Source: Burhinus oedicnemus (taxonomy: Eukaryota; Chordata; Aves; Charadriiformes; Burhinidae). Taken from it: 64,000 nucleotides of DNA. Location of the stretch: assembly GCA_008921705.1 (NCBI GenBank), contig VFFE01007186.1, forward strand, positions 610,441 to 674,440. The letters are read 5' to 3'. The position numbers were made by a program, and so were the translations under genes. Below the pieces are notes generated by a model. That model did not search any database and had not been told where the DNA came from. It worked only from the letters and a program-made list of their open reading frames with translations. Position 1 is the stretch's first letter. The number at the start of each line of letters is the position of its first letter. This document shows positions 1 to 13,115 of this stretch, piece by piece.

Positions 1-30
<30 letters not shown>
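1..30. repeat. Poly-A run at window start
   Basis: The window opens with 30 consecutive A residues, followed by A-rich sequence to about position 70. This could be a simple repeat or the tail of a retroelement whose body lies to the left of the window; the cut at position 1 prevents a decision. Confidence 0.9.
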
Positions 31-32
<2 letters not shown>

Positions 33-826
33 TAAAAGATATCTTAAAAGTAATAAAAAAGAAAGGAAAATCCAAAAGATACAAGAAGAGGTTTTTCATT
101 ATTATTTTTAATGAATAAGAAAATGTTGGTGAAAATAGAAATATGTCTGGTATAGTGATATAGATCTGCCAGCCTGCCTACCTATTAAGGGTTATTATTC
201 TTCCATCTATTGTAAAGGGTTTAATTTTACATAACTGCAATTCCACATTAACATCTGAATAGCTTATGAGCATATACTGTACTAACAACTTATTCCAGTT
301 AGGTTTTTCATAGAAATACCTGTGCAAATTATTGTGAAAGAATGGGGTTACCTGAACCAGTGAACAGGAAGTCACTGTGGTATGTTCATGGCCGTCAAAA
401 CATGGAACAGGTCACTCATGTCAGCTTTCTCTTACTTCCCCTACCCTGTAATTGCCCGTCGTGCAGTTCTGAGATGTGGCACCAGAATCTGACGAAGGAT
501 GTGTATGTGAGTCTATATATGGTGGGGGTGAGAGTAGAAGGTGTGCTTGGTCAAAGCACTCTACCCTGTTCCTTACCTCTGAAGTTTTACTGTATCATCT
601 GTAGTTACTATGGAAAACTGAAAGTAACAGGAACTGTAAGTTTCAGATGAGTTGTTTGGAGATGAGCAATATACAGTACATAGAGTATTGAATTACCTTA
701 AAACGAGAAATTTAAGATTTTGTTTATATTAAAAGGGAAAAGTGACACTACCCAACTCTCCACAAAAAGTGAGGGGGCAATAGCAGTCATCTGTGCCCAG
801 GTTTCCTGCAGAGGAATGTGAGGCTA
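31..826. other. Unique AT-rich DNA, no gene seen
   Basis: No recognisable gene or repeat was seen. A 102-codon plus-strand frame at 342-650 has no domain, no clear splice context and unremarkable composition, and is best treated as chance. Confidence 0.6.
822..826. repeat. Target-site duplication, left copy (GGCTA)
   Basis: GGCTA immediately precedes the LTR start and is repeated exactly at 1414-1418 after the LTR end. If the boundary is shifted by one base, the match extends to 6 bp (AGGCTA). A 5-6 bp duplication is what retroviral integrases of the ERVL/ERVK groups leave. Confidence 0.6.
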
Positions 827-953
827 CGTTACGGTTTAAACGTAGCCAGCAGCTAGAACCATGCAGCCACTCACGCACCCCCCTCAGTTTGGATGAGGGA
901 GAGAATCAGAAGAGTAAAAGTGAGAAAAAACTCATGGGTTGAGATAAAGACAG

Positions 954-959
954 TTTAAT
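954..959 (-). terminator. LTR polyadenylation signal (ATTAAA)
   Basis: Minus-strand ATTAAA is followed by ACTG, as in the remembered LTR consensus at the R region. It marks the end of R in the solo LTR. ATTAAA is the common variant of AATAAA. Confidence 0.5.
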
Positions 960-1141
960 AGGTAGAGCAGAAGCTGTGCACACAAGCAAAGCAAAACAAG
1001 GAATTCATTCACCACTTCCCATCATCAGGCAGGTGTTCAGGCACCTCCAGGAAATCAGGGCTTCGTCGTGCGTAACACTTACTTGGGAAGACAAACACCA
1101 TCATTTCAAATGTCACCCCCACTTCCTGCTTCTTCCCCCAG

Positions 1142-1150
1142 CTTTATATA
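1142..1150 (-). promoter_or_regulatory. LTR TATA box
   Basis: Minus-strand TATATAAAG lies about 185 bp upstream of the ATTAAA signal inside the solo LTR. The relative placement is that of the retroviral U3 core promoter; transcription would start roughly 25-30 bp further along the minus strand and run toward lower coordinates. Whether it is active is unknown. Confidence 0.6.
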
Positions 1151-1413
1151 CTGAGCATGGTGTCATATGGTACGGAATAGCCTTCTGGTCAGTTGGAGTC
1201 AGCTGTCCCAGCTGTGTCTCCTCCCAACTTCTTGTGCCCTCCCAGCCTGCTCGCTGGCAGGGCAGTGTGAGAGGCAGAAAAGGCCTTGACTGCCTAGCAA
1301 CAGCTAAAAACACCAGTGCGCTGACAAAAGTATTTCTCATCCCAAATCCAAAACATAGCACTATACCAGCTGTTAATAAAAAAGTTAACTCTATCCCAAC
1401 TGAAACCACAACA

Positions 1414-1418
1414 GGCTA
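1414..1418. repeat. Target-site duplication, right copy (GGCTA)
   Basis: Exact partner of the 5-mer at 822-826, directly after the ACA end of the LTR as read on the plus strand. Confidence 0.6.
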
Positions 1419-4400
1419 ATAGTCATTTTCCGGTTGAATAAAAATGAAGAGTTGCAAAGGCACAGTTGAGAAAGAGGTTACATTCCTTCCTTTGGAGATT
1501 CATCTCCAGAAGGTGGCCTCTGGGCAGCAGCTATATGTAATGAGAGTTTCGCTTGCTACAGTTTGTGACTCTTGGCTCTTGTCTTTTCTCTGTGGACCTC
1601 TGAAAAAAGTCAGGCTGTTTCTTCTCTTTAATCCTCCTTCAGGTAGTGGAAGACCGCAATTTGTCCTCTTCTTTTGCTTCTGTACACCAGGCTAGGAAAA
1701 ACCATTCCTTCAGCCTCTCTTGTATGCTGTGTGGTCTGGCAACCTAACCATCCATAAGTGTCCCTTCACCAGACTCTGTCCAGTTTGTTGATATTTGTTC
1801 TACCCCAGAACTGGACAGAATATTGCAGGCATGCCAAACAGAGGTTAATGAGCTCCTCCTTTAGCCTGCTGGGTCTTCCTAATGCAGCACAGTATGCAGA
1901 TAGAGTTTACAACTTCCTATTAAGCACACAGGACTTTAAAAGGATGATTTGATAGGATGTTTTACTAGGCCTAGCTAAAAAAGGGCAAAATGCAATAGAT
2001 GACAGTTGAGAAAAAACTTGGTCTATTTGAGATAGTTTCATAAAATTGCTGAACTAAAAAGTTTGAACTGAGGCAGGAGAGAAACTCTTGTTTTCTTAGT
2101 TGAAATAGAGGCAACAGATGTGACAGTTTTGTCCCAAAAATGTTTTCTCTTTTCTCATCCTTGCTGCAACCCTTTTCCAGCTGGATTTCAATTTTCTTGG
2201 TTTAATTTCTTAGCTGCATGGGTTTTCTTTTAATATTTACCAGAAAAAAATCCACGTGTTGGAAACACAACAGTCATCAGGTGGATATACAAGCACTGCA
2301 TAACATTGTAGCCTTTTGTCATTTCTAGTATAGCATATTCCTATCATTATCCTAAGTGTCTAGAATATGATTGGCTTGCTATGAAATAAAAAAATTCTGG
2401 AAAGCTTAATAAATAATTGCAATTAAAAATCTTAAAATACTATGCAGGCAGATTCTGTCTGATCTTCCATTCGAATTCCTTTTAATTCATGATCAGTTAA
2501 TGTTCCACAAAAATTAAAGGTTGCCCAACAACAAAAGAATTATGGCTCATTGCATAGAAAAATGAGCAGGGAGTACAGTTTCTTGATTAGTTAATAATAG
2601 CAAAACATTAACTTTCCCAAGGTCTTTGTCAGCTCTGAAAGCACCTCCTATTGTATAATATCCGTTTATAAAAATGTACTTTCAATATGTACTCTGAAAG
2701 AAAGAATATACAAAATGTGGATTTCCTGCTTCAACAAGGCTACCTGAAGTTCAGTTGTACTGACACAGTGTAGTGTGTCGCCTTTGTATTAAGTTCAACA
2801 AGTACAAGACAAACACAGAACCAAACTTGGCAACTGTTACTCAAGTGTGCAATCCCTCTTCCTGGAGGAAGTTCAATGACATATAACTCCAAAGGATAAC
2901 TTCTGTGAAAAGTTAAATATTCCTCTGAGTAAATTCTGTAGAGGAGGCCATGTATCCTTGAACATTTCCACCTGCAAAATAATTCCAGTAGCAAGTAAAT
3001 GAGCATAAAGCTCTCAAAGTCACAACTCAGTCTGTCTGAATTTGGTATTTTGGAGAATAAAGGATTGTGGGGTAACTAGCTTTTGAAGTAAGAGACTACC
3101 ATAATAAATCTCTCTTTCTTTTTATTCCCTTAAGGTGTCAGATGAACATGAAATTATTCACAGACTAAATTGTTTTCTTGCTAAAAAGGTATTTGTGGTT
3201 TCACTGAAACTGCTAACAAAATGGGATCATACCATACTGAACAGTTTCAAGTGGGAACAAAAAATGATGATTTGCAAAATGGAAGAGAGGGTAGTGGAGG
3301 GAGGCCACCCCTTCAGTACCCCTACTACCCTAAATGGCCTACTGGTGACAGACTCATGCAAGACATGGATAGCCAAAGGGCTTCTTGACCATGATCTTTC
3401 TCAAAAAATGCTTACATATTAAATGAACCAGATACTAAAAGGAGCATATCCCACTTCCCCCATATCGTTGTCTTGTTGAATAATTCTTCATTTCTCCATA
3501 AGTTAATTGCTATGCTATTTACATGTTTTTCCAGGTGAGCTGATGAAGCAACAGTCATCACTCCGCCTCTCTTTGGGGAGAAAAAAATGATGAGAAGGAA
3601 ATGAGAGAATAACAATTACAATGCAACAGGGAAAAAGAAAGTAGGTGAGAACACAAGAAGAAACACTAGTGAGGAAGAAGTTTTTGATTCACTGCTGTAT
3701 TTTTTATGGCTAATTTGTATGCTTTCATAATCACACATTTTCAGTTTTCCATAAGTATGACTTTATCTTTTTTGCAAGGTATTGCCTTCTTAGCCAAGCT
3801 CATCACCATGACAGGAGATTACTTCAGATGGCTTAAAGGTCACAAGGTGGAAGGAAGAGATGATTGTCATGGACTGTCACATATCCAGCACAAGTTTCTC
3901 TGTGCTAAGTCTTAGCCTGCCCCACTGTGAGCACTTAGAAAACAGTGGTCATCATTTCAAAAGAAATTAACAACCCCCCCCAAATTCTTTTACTGCAGAT
4001 GATGGGGAACTCTGCCACTGCAGATGCCCTTTTTTTAATGCTGCACAGATATGTCTGAATGTGGGCTTACTGATAAAGAATCTGCATTAGATGAAGAATG
4101 AAATGTTCTAGATATTTGAACATTCTGAACACTTTAATACTCTGAGATCCAAACTTCGGCTGTTCTTTTGTTTGAACAAGCTATAGCACAGTGGTGTTCA
4201 GGGACAGGCCAGGGACCAGGTTCACATTTACTCTGCTTCAGTAATCTGTGCCACAGGCTTCAAGAAACGAACATAAAGTTGAAATACATAACAGGTAGTT
4301 TCGATACGAGTATCCTGCAAACGAAATATACGTATGTAACTGTTAAAAGAAAGGTGTCTTGTTTATTTTTAAATGTATAAGGAGCTGTAGGGAAAAGTTT

Positions 4401-5990
4401 TGATGCAAGACTATGTTTCTTCAGGTAAAATTTAATTTGGGATTGTTATGGATAGTAATGCATGAGCAACAAGCAAATGCATTAATTTCTCCTTGCACCA
4501 ATAGGGAAAAAGATCACAGCAGACTGGTAAATATAAAGCCCAGAGGTGAGAAGGAAGCATATCAACCATGAAATTGTGTTAATTCAATAATTAAAGTGAG
4601 TCTCAGTTCAAATGTAGGTTCCGGTTGCGTAGCAAAGATGTGACAAAACAATTGGGAATGGCAGCCCATTACACTCGTATTAATCGTCAGGAGAAAAGAG
4701 TTCCAGTAAATCGAACGTTTTATGAACACTACAGCGTATTTAGCCCTGGACTTGATATCATCTCATTAATCAAAGCGATACACAGGGAGTGAAATTTCCA
4801 CCTGAGTTTAGTTTTGAGAAAGAGGTAGTGAGAAGTGGGAGTGTCTTGTCTTTGTTCCCAGACGCTACAGCAGAGCCAGGCTTTGTAGTACTCTTCCCAG
4901 CAAGGGAATGAAACATTGCTGTAGGTGGAAATTAATTATTATCAGGGACATTCCAGCTGGATATCTGTGTAGTTACAAAATGAACACATTTCAGGGAGTT
5001 GAGTGTTTCCTGCTGATCATGTTAGTTTCCCTTGTGCCTTAACAGTTTCAAAACTTCTATGCAAAATCAAGTTCCTGTTAGGGCTGGACAGGAATTTAGT
5101 GTTTGATTTCGCATTTTAAAATTTTCATTAGTTTTCCATGTGCAACCCCAGAAACAAGCAAGAAAGGGAGAGACCCCCAGATAAAATCAGCAGCCTGGTA
5201 ACTGGAATCTTCATCTGAAATCTGAATTTACCTTGTGTTCCCATTTCCAGTGTAAACCACCTGCTTAAATGAGCAGGTTTTGTCTGGGTTACTGTCATCT
5301 ATAAAAAATCACTGACGGATGTTTTTGAGAGAGAGTGAAGTAGCCCACAGAGATACGGTTAATATTCTCCAACGAAACGTGTTGCAACAGAGGCAAAGTC
5401 AGGAGTGAACATCCCAAGAGAGTGCCTTGGCCATTTGGCTGCGCTGTAATTAGTGTTTCTTGTCAACATAAATTCTCTCCTTCACCTGAGAAGGCGTCCA
5501 GATGGAAAGCTTTTAGTCTTCACAACTCACAGATATTCTGATTAAGGAAATGTCTCATTAAGAAGTTCCCAGCCAGTTCCTGTTTCTAGTGTTCTCGGAC
5601 AAAACCCTTCAAAATGTAATCAGCAGTAAGATTAGATCTGTGACTGCCTTACTACAAGAATATTAAAGACTGTACACCCATGCCACTTTTCTTCTGTCTC
5701 TCAACAACCATTTTCATTATCAGCCATGAAATTTAACTGCTCAGTATCTAGGTGTAGATGGAGGAGTGCTATGTGTTTGTTATTTGCATTCATTGTATAA
5801 AAATCAAGATAAATCTAGTGTTTAAAAAACTGAAGCAAGCATATGGCCTTACAGTTACACAGTTGGAAATTGTTGTGGCTTGCTTTAAAAGCTCCTTCGA
5901 TAATTTTTTTGCAATGCTAGGCTCACAACTTACACTGTATCATTCAATTTGAAAGTGGATCTGACTTAATTTCACAATAACATACCTGAG
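1419..5990. other. Unique DNA, no gene seen
   Basis: Mostly AT-rich unique sequence. It holds one open 54-nt segment framed by splice-like signals (3135-3188, discussed as a finding) and a homeobox/forkhead-like motif cluster near 5447-5470. No exon could be assigned to a known protein. Confidence 0.5.
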
Positions 5991-6055
5991 AAATAAAAGC
6001 TATATTACAGAAGGGTAACTGAGGCATGGATACACAGGAATTTGTCTGGGACAAT
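5991..6055 (-). repeat. MIR-like ancient SINE fragment
   Basis: The plus strand reads as the antisense of the MIR core: TTACAG, then GGTAACTGAGGCATGG, then CACAGG and a degraded TTGTCTGGGACA. MIR-family SINEs spread before the amniote split and survive as short worn copies in birds. The match is short and from memory. Confidence 0.45.
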
Positions 6056-8890
6056 CAATGAAACATAATTTGAGACTGAGAATAACAGTCCTTTATTTCC
6101 TGATACTGTGCTTCCATGAATATCCACCTTATATTCATTCCATTTTAAAATATATGTTCATGAATACCTGCACTATTTATATATGCTAACGTTCTTGAAC
6201 TTGTTTGAAAAAAGAAATTCTTTTTAGAAGTACAAATAGAACAATAGCTGATGAAATCTATTTTTTGGCTGATGAGTCAGGTATTTTGACCAACCTATTA
6301 ACTACTTAATTAATTATTGAAAATAGCTCCTTACCAAACCCTATGACTGTGAAATAACTTTCCATTAAGAGTTAAATCAAACTTTCATTAACTAGATAAA
6401 TACACTTTTTCAGATCACAAATAATTTTCTCCGCTTTCCCCCACTATATACACATTTTCTTACTGATTTTAGAATGAAATTTCCCTTAGAAGCTGATAAC
6501 TAGTAGCTAATGAAAAGAACACTAACCACAGTAAATTATTGTATACACACTTGGATTTGCTAATTCAGAGCAAGCAGCTATGCTGAAAATGCAACAACAT
6601 ATTTAAATAGCTGGTCATTTTCTCAAGACAGGTTCTAACACTTGAGGTTTTTCTTTGTTTATATACTTCTTGGGAAAATATTGATAGGACATAGGTATGT
6701 ACCCTTATAAAAACAATTCTGGAGACTTAATGATGTCAGTAGGAATCTATTTTTCTTTAAATATCATTTGTTAGTGGCTTGACATTCCTTTTTTTTTATA
6801 TGCTTTCCCAGGACTTAACACGCAGCAAATAAGTTTTGGTTTATTGAAAAATATGCAGCACCAGATGATTTTATATCACTCAGAATTAAAAAATATTTAG
6901 TATAAGGACTTTTAGCCTGTAATATGGGGCCCTCAAAATGCCTACAAAGTATTTGCTGGAGGGGTGGCTGGTAAGTACCATAGCTTACATTCTGCCATTG
7001 TCTCCTTGTTCTCCACTGAGAACAATAGATTTGAAAGGAGTAGAAAAGGTTAAACAAAAAGTCAGTTAAACAGTATACTTACACATTTTGAAAAACAAAG
7101 TGTTCCTGGTGCCATCAGGAAACTGCCCCTTGCAATTTCTGATAAAACTTGATTTTAATCAAAATTACATTTTTGTTACTAAATTACTTTTCATGTCAAA
7201 ATAGCTTTATAGTAAGTCAACAAAATCATTTTATTATTAAAAATAGCTCACGATTACAAAGTAACTCCCTAACAACTTTTCATATAATTATAAGAACATT
7301 TTTGTGCTTCATAGTGCTATTTTATTATAATAAATAGGAATTGACAAATCTAGAGACTTCACTGGAGATATTAGGCTTTTTTTAATTTTAAAATATTAAG
7401 TAGCAAAATTATATTATTGAAAAAAAACTACTAACAGAATGCAATATAGCAAGATATACCCTACATATAGAAAACATAACTGACTTTGTAGGACACAGTG
7501 AGAATTGATTTGCTGTGTTTTATATTAGCTGCAATTTACATTTCTTGTTCCAGACCAGATGGAGAATACTGGTACTAGAAAAGCACACATTATTAGCAAC
7601 AGCTACTACAATATTATTCAGAACTTCAAAAATATGCGCCTCTGCTTTGCAGCAAATTAAGAAAAATAAACAAGTTGCAAATCTGATCAACTTCCTAGGG
7701 AAAAGCCAATTAAAAAAAAAAAAAGCTGAAAAAAGCATAATTCCTGCTCTACAGCTTCAGATAAGGGAGCTATAATATGGAATTATCTTGTACAGATGGA
7801 AAAATAATACTTTTCTGTTTATTGCCATCACAGTAGTTATACTTCAAACCATCAGTTTCCAATTTTTAATAGCTAATAGGTGGGAACCTGTTGGAACCTC
7901 AGACTTGCTCGGTTTATTGGCTTGAACAAGAAGAGAAGTGGTCTGCTGTGCCTTTGATGACCTTGGTAAGAACATGTTTCAGGGCAAAAAATACAGAAGT
8001 GCTGCCTAGTGTCACAACTTCAGACCATTCCAATCTCTGAGTCACTAGCAGGGACGTTTTAGTTATGGAGGCCTTCTATGCACAATAGATAATTTTCCAC
8101 TAATATCAACTGAAACTTGACAAATGCATACGTACACACCCACCTACATGTCTGTGCATGCATATACATACATACATATATATACCCATATATTTCTACG
8201 TATATTTCTCAAGCCATTTCTGCTTATAGTTGAAACCAAAACCAACAAAATAATGAACAGAAACGCAAAAGTAAAGGTTTCTGAAGTTCTCCCAGCTTTC
8301 AGAAAGAAAAATCATTTCTGCATGTCTCATTTCAAATGTTGGTTGATGGTTTAATGCAGCTTCTAAATTTCAGGCTACGAGTGATGGAACCCTAAAGCAA
8401 GCCTCTCTGATCCTGTGACTCTGCCTCACTCCATCACATAGCCCTTGTAGGTATTCTATAACTTATTCATCAAGGAATATATTTCATAAATATTCTTATT
8501 GAGAATTATGGGGAATAATTTGGGGTTCTGTTTTGTTGAAAGTGACATCAATAAACATAAAGCAAAAATGGAGTATTAAATTGGGAATTAAATTACAAAA
8601 ACATTATTATATTCCTACATATATGTAAATGAAAGCCTTATGACAAGAAAACACTATTTTTGATGCAGCTGAGGGGGATTACGTCTGTAGTTCCCCTTAG
8701 AGACACAGATATGTTACTGGCACAAGGCTGAAGGCACTTTTTGCAGCGGAGTGATATGCTAGGAACAGAGGTAATACACAAGGTATGCCTTTAACCCTCC
8801 ACATACTAATTTACGAAACTGGAAGCATGTGATTCTTCCTCAGACATACATGTTTGCCAGTGCATAACATTACAGCAGTTTTATTTCCAA

Positions 8891-8906
8891 TTTTTTTTTT
8901 TTTTTT
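8891..8906. repeat. Poly-T run
   Basis: Sixteen consecutive T residues. No retroelement body was recognised on either side, so it is treated as a simple repeat. Confidence 0.8.
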
Positions 8907-11900
8907 AATCAGCTGCAGGGATTGGAAAGCAAGTTTCTCATTTGAAAGCATAAGATAAGGTCAGATGAGATGAGATATCATGCTGGGTGCAGGCATTGAG
9001 GAAGCATTTGAAAAATCACTTCTTGCATGGGACCAAGCTCCAGAGGGCAGCTAGAAAGTAAGAGAGTTCTGTGCCTTTCAGTCCAGCGTCTCTCGCGTGC
9101 AGAGGCTGCTGGTAAACTCTGAGCCGTTTTTTCGTTTGGCAAACAGTCATCCTTTCAGCTAGGCTCCACCATGGGCTGCCACGGACTGCTGCCCTCACTA
9201 ACCACCACCACTGCTGTACAGCAAACTGCGCCGAGCTGCAGGCACGAGCTACACAGCCCGCATAAGGCCCCTCACAACTCAGAAATGCCAGCATTTCTGC
9301 TTAAAATTAGAGACAAAAGCGAGCAAAAACGTCTTGCCTGTTTAGTGTTAGTATACAGCTTTTTACCTTATCAATAAACTTTTTTCTAATAAAACCAGGG
9401 CACAGAGAAAATCTGAGCTCTCGCGTTTCATTATTGATCAAATATTGCCAGTCTGCCTGGAAGATTATTACCTAACAAACTTTGTGATTACTGCCTGGGT
9501 CCTTCCCCAGAAAAATATTTTTTAAAGTTTCTTGAAAACCTTATGCCCCTCAAAATTCTTAATGAAAAATCACAGAAACGCTCCAGCTTATAAGGCAATA
9601 TTTACTTGATTTAGGTTTGGAATTTCCTGTTTCTCTTTACATACATGTCAAAAGTTACTCAACGCTACATTCTGAAGCAATAATAACTAGAAAAAAAATA
9701 TTTTTAACAAAAGAAAGCAGGGAGCATTTTACTAAGGGTGATTTAACGTACCTCTACTGCTCAGTTTTAGTCCTGTGAGAAATACTATTAAGCCATTAAA
9801 ATCATCCAAACGCTTCAAGGTAAGTCCACAGGTAACTATTTTGCTGGGTTTATATTTTAATTACTTTCATTTGTTAATCTCACCACAGCAAGGTAAACAA
9901 TTCCTTCAGCTTCAGTGGGAATCTTGTCTCCACACACTTTTAGGGATACACAAATTGCAACAGTCTTAGAGAAAAGTAGTATTTTCCGTATACCCAAAAC
10001 TTTTCTTAGGTCTCCTTCCTCATGACTTATGATTAGTGGTACCTGAAATTGGGTCCTTTTTAAATAACTATATCTGTTAATCTGATACATGATCCTTATA
10101 TACTTTAACACATGCGTTATGCCAGTTATATATGCTTCCTCACTAAAAAGACCTTTCCTGTCTAGAAAAAATGTCAACAAAATTATGTTTTCTGCAAAAA
10201 GCAAAATCATAACCCTTACTGCAAATTTTGCAATAATTTATCTTTATTTGGTATACTTTCACAAAATCAAATGGCATTTAGTGGCAATACTAATAGTAAC
10301 TAATAGTTTCTGTTCCCACATGAGAATGCAAGAGTTCAACATTAAGAATGACAGAAAATAGTATGCTTATATTATATTAAAATATATTTTTATAAACATC
10401 CTGTGAGAGAATGTGTCATGTGAAGCAATATTATCTCATTTCAAGAATCAAAATAATTGCAGGTATTATTGACAACCATTCTGAGCAGAGTATGTTTCAG
10501 AGCGCCTTCTTCCTTCCAGGAGAATTTATATGGGGGAAAAAAAGAAATAAAGAAAAAAATCTAATCTTAGGTGGATGAGTAGTTTTAGTCTTTTTCTCTG
10601 GGTACACTGTTTATACAAAAGGCTTGAACTCTCTGACTTGATATTGGAGACACGCTTTCTGTATCTCTTTGTTTTACTGACCTGTGGAAGCTGCATTTCG
10701 TGATGCCTGGTTGAAGCAGTATGCTTCAGAAGGCACACACACCTCTTGGCTCTCATGAAAAGTTTTGTCTTGCTTAACTAGATCATTATCAGTGGGTCTG
10801 TTACTTTACTGTAACTGCTTGTTGGCACTGCCGCCGTGTCCAAAGGCCTTAATCAGACAAAGATCGCACAAAGTAACAGGGGGCTTAGCCTAGTCCTGTG
10901 CACTACTGTTTGTCCACTCCTAGCTTTGAAAATGACTGCTGATCCTGACTGCTTCAGTCTGGGATGTCTCTGGAATACAGGTGTTTGGTTTATGCTAAAT
11001 AGGGCAAATGCAGATTATCTGAGGAAGTTATATATGTATGTGTGCACCTATGTGTGTGTTTTTGTGTTTGGCCCACCAAATCCAATCTCTCCAGTGCATA
11101 CTCACCTCCTCCAGTGACTTCATGTGTAATGAACCATGTCCCTAAGCTGCTGTGCAAATTCTACATTATTTTTATGTAGCTCCTCTAGAGTAATTTGTAA
11201 CTATGTATTTTGTAAAATTCAGTACATCAACCATGAAAATCTTTCAACATACGACAAAAAAGTGTTTGGACTAAGATGTGTAATAATACATCACAGATTT
11301 CCCCTCCAGGATTAAATTATTGTTTGATTTCACAGAAGGTAAATTCCATCAATCAGCTTGTCCTTCGCTGTCGAAAAGACAACTTAAGGTTTCATTCTAT
11401 AAGAAGTAATAAAATGAACAAACAAGAAACTTAATTAATTAAGAAACAAGGAAAAATACACCAACTTAAGATTTTCCCCACATAAAACACTGAGAAGTTA
11501 ATGGGGTGTGTGGATATAATTTTAAAGAAGAGATAAACAACAAAAGCATAAAAATACATGGGATTAAAATCTGACAAAAAAGTTATTCATGCAGCAATCA
11601 CGTCTAAAAATTCTCATAATGTTTAAGGGGTGCTTTTAACTGGCAAAGTTCAAAAATAACACAAAACAAATTAAACCTCTGTAGATTTCCCAAGATTTGG
11701 ACTTCCATATATCCAGCCCAATTTTGTGTTTGAAGCTTGATTTTGTGGGATTCTTTTAGACTAGAAACCCCAGATGAGAACCAATGATTCATGGTGTGAT
11801 CTCTGACTCTATGTTGTTTCATTTAGATTTATGCCAGCAAGACTGAAATTAGATCAGGAAAGAAGAAACCTGCTTGAGAAAACAAAGAAAAACAAGAGAA

Positions 11901-11924
11901 CAAGATTTGCATAGTTTTCTCCAT

Positions 11925-11998
11925 CCCCACCCTCCCTCCCTCCTTGAAAGGAAAAACAGAAAGAAAGTGGGGGGCGGGAGGAAGGAGGGGAAAAAAAG
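11925..11998. repeat. Pyrimidine tract followed by purine tract
   Basis: A CCCTCCCTCCCTCC-type tract (about 11930-11944) is followed within about 25 bp by a GGGGGGCGGGAGGAAGGAGGGG-like tract. The two are approximately complementary, so the segment can be drawn as an imperfect hairpin. Confidence 0.6.
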
Positions 11999-13029
11999 TT
12001 CACAGCAAACCTTATGAAGCTCTCAGTATGTCTGAACTAAGTATAGAGTAATGACACTACATTTTAGAAATATAATTTGAATATTAAATCTCACCAGAGG
12101 TGATCTTTCCAGCACTATCAGTGGGAGACCAGACAAATGCTACACAATCTCTTTTCCTAGCAGCACCCTGTGTCAGCTGAGATAAAGATTGTCCCAGTAT
12201 CCAATTTAAGGCTCACTTCAGGTCAATTTAAAATTCTTTCTGAATATTTCACATCTCATTCTTTAAACTGGCAATTTCCAGATGTGCTTCATAGAACATG
12301 AGGCAGCACTAAGGACTGGAAAACATGGATCTCTTTTAATGAAGAATTAATATTTATTGAATATTTGGCTATAACTATATCAGAAAATTTTAATGAATAA
12401 AACTAAACGATGGGGAAAAAATCACAGTGGGGAAAGAGCATGCACGGCAGCATTAACCTCCAAATAGTCATGCTCATTCACGTTAGCAGTGACTTTCGCT
12501 GTGTAATTTGCCATAGGACACTCCTGAGCACATTCTCTGATGGATGTGGCCTCTTCTCAGGAAGCAGGACACACTTGGCTCGCTGCACCTTCTGTCTGGC
12601 AATGCAGTGGAGGCCTGCTGAGTCTGCCTGTGCGTGGTCTGTCACGTCGCCTGGCTTAAGCAAAGCCATCCTAAAATGTTGCAGGCTCTGTATTTGTTGA
12701 CCATCAGAGTTCAGCTAGGAGAGAATTTATCTTCCTTAAATACTTGTTATCTTTGTTAGCTAACTCATCATCATTTAGGCAGCATCAGTCTATACACATG
12801 AAGGGCACCACAGCTAAATGCTGTCATGTGGACTTTGAAATGATCCATGAAGGAGAAAATATGGCCACTGCTTCATAATCAGATGCTAGAAGTGATTTAC
12901 CTTTCAACACTTTTTACATCCATAAAACTCAGCTGCTGCCAGTTCAAAACACTGTGGTGGTTTCCTCAGGGAGACTCAGTTTAGATCCTGTATCTCCTCC
13001 GCAGAGCAGGCCTCCTTTACCTGCCGTTG

Positions 13030-13115
13030 CAGCTGGTTTGACTGAGGTCAAGCGAGTCATCTAAGGTCACACAGTGAATGAATGACCCAGAAAGATGCCG
13101 AAACCAGGCCAGGAC
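13030..13115 (-). repeat. MIR-like ancient SINE fragment
   Basis: The plus strand carries GACTGAGGTCAAG, then TCTAAGGTCACACAG, GAATGAATGACCCAGA and AAACCAGG. In order and spacing this is the antisense of the MIR core, where the consensus has AAGGTCACACAGCTAGTAAGTGG followed by AACCCAGG. This is the best preserved MIR-like fragment in the window. Confidence 0.6.

Larger units (their letters stand above)
827..1413 (-). mobile_element. Solo LTR of an avian endogenous retrovirus
   Basis: This stretch matches, from memory, a long terminal repeat family common in bird genomes. The plus strand carries its reverse complement: a GGTTTAA block with AGCCAGCAGC near 833-850, GAGGGAGAGAATC near 895, and GTTAACTCTATCCCAACTG near 1383-1402. 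Read on the minus strand the order is that of an LTR: U3, then a TATATAAAG promoter box (1142-1150), then an ATTAAA polyadenylation signal (954-959), then U5. The 5-mer GGCTA flanks the element on both sides (822-826 and 1414-1418), as expected of a target-site duplication; 5 bp would fit an ERVL-type integrase. No second LTR or internal gag/pol/env region is adjacent, so this is a solo LTR left by recombination. The terminal TG is degraded to CG on the plus strand. The 147-codon plus-strand and 98-codon minus-strand open frames here are incidental. Confidence 0.85.
6056..13029. other. Unique DNA with simple repeats, no gene seen
   Basis: AT-rich sequence containing short A or T runs (7712-7724, 8891-8906), a CATA/TATA-rich stretch (about 8120-8200), a TATG/TG-rich stretch (about 11028-11062), and a more GC-rich patch at about 9010-9290. 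A 117-codon minus-strand frame (9857-10210) has no recognisable domain. No gene is supported. Confidence 0.5.

Noticed and set aside
976..1419. 147-codon open frame on the plus strand
   Set aside because: It lies almost wholly inside the solo LTR, antisense to the LTR's own direction, and has no domain.
9171..9377. 68-codon frame with a strong Kozak context (ACCATGG) and an AATAAA at its stop codon
   Set aside because: The AATAAA overlaps the stop codon, there is no promoter or splice evidence, and the peptide has no recognisable feature.
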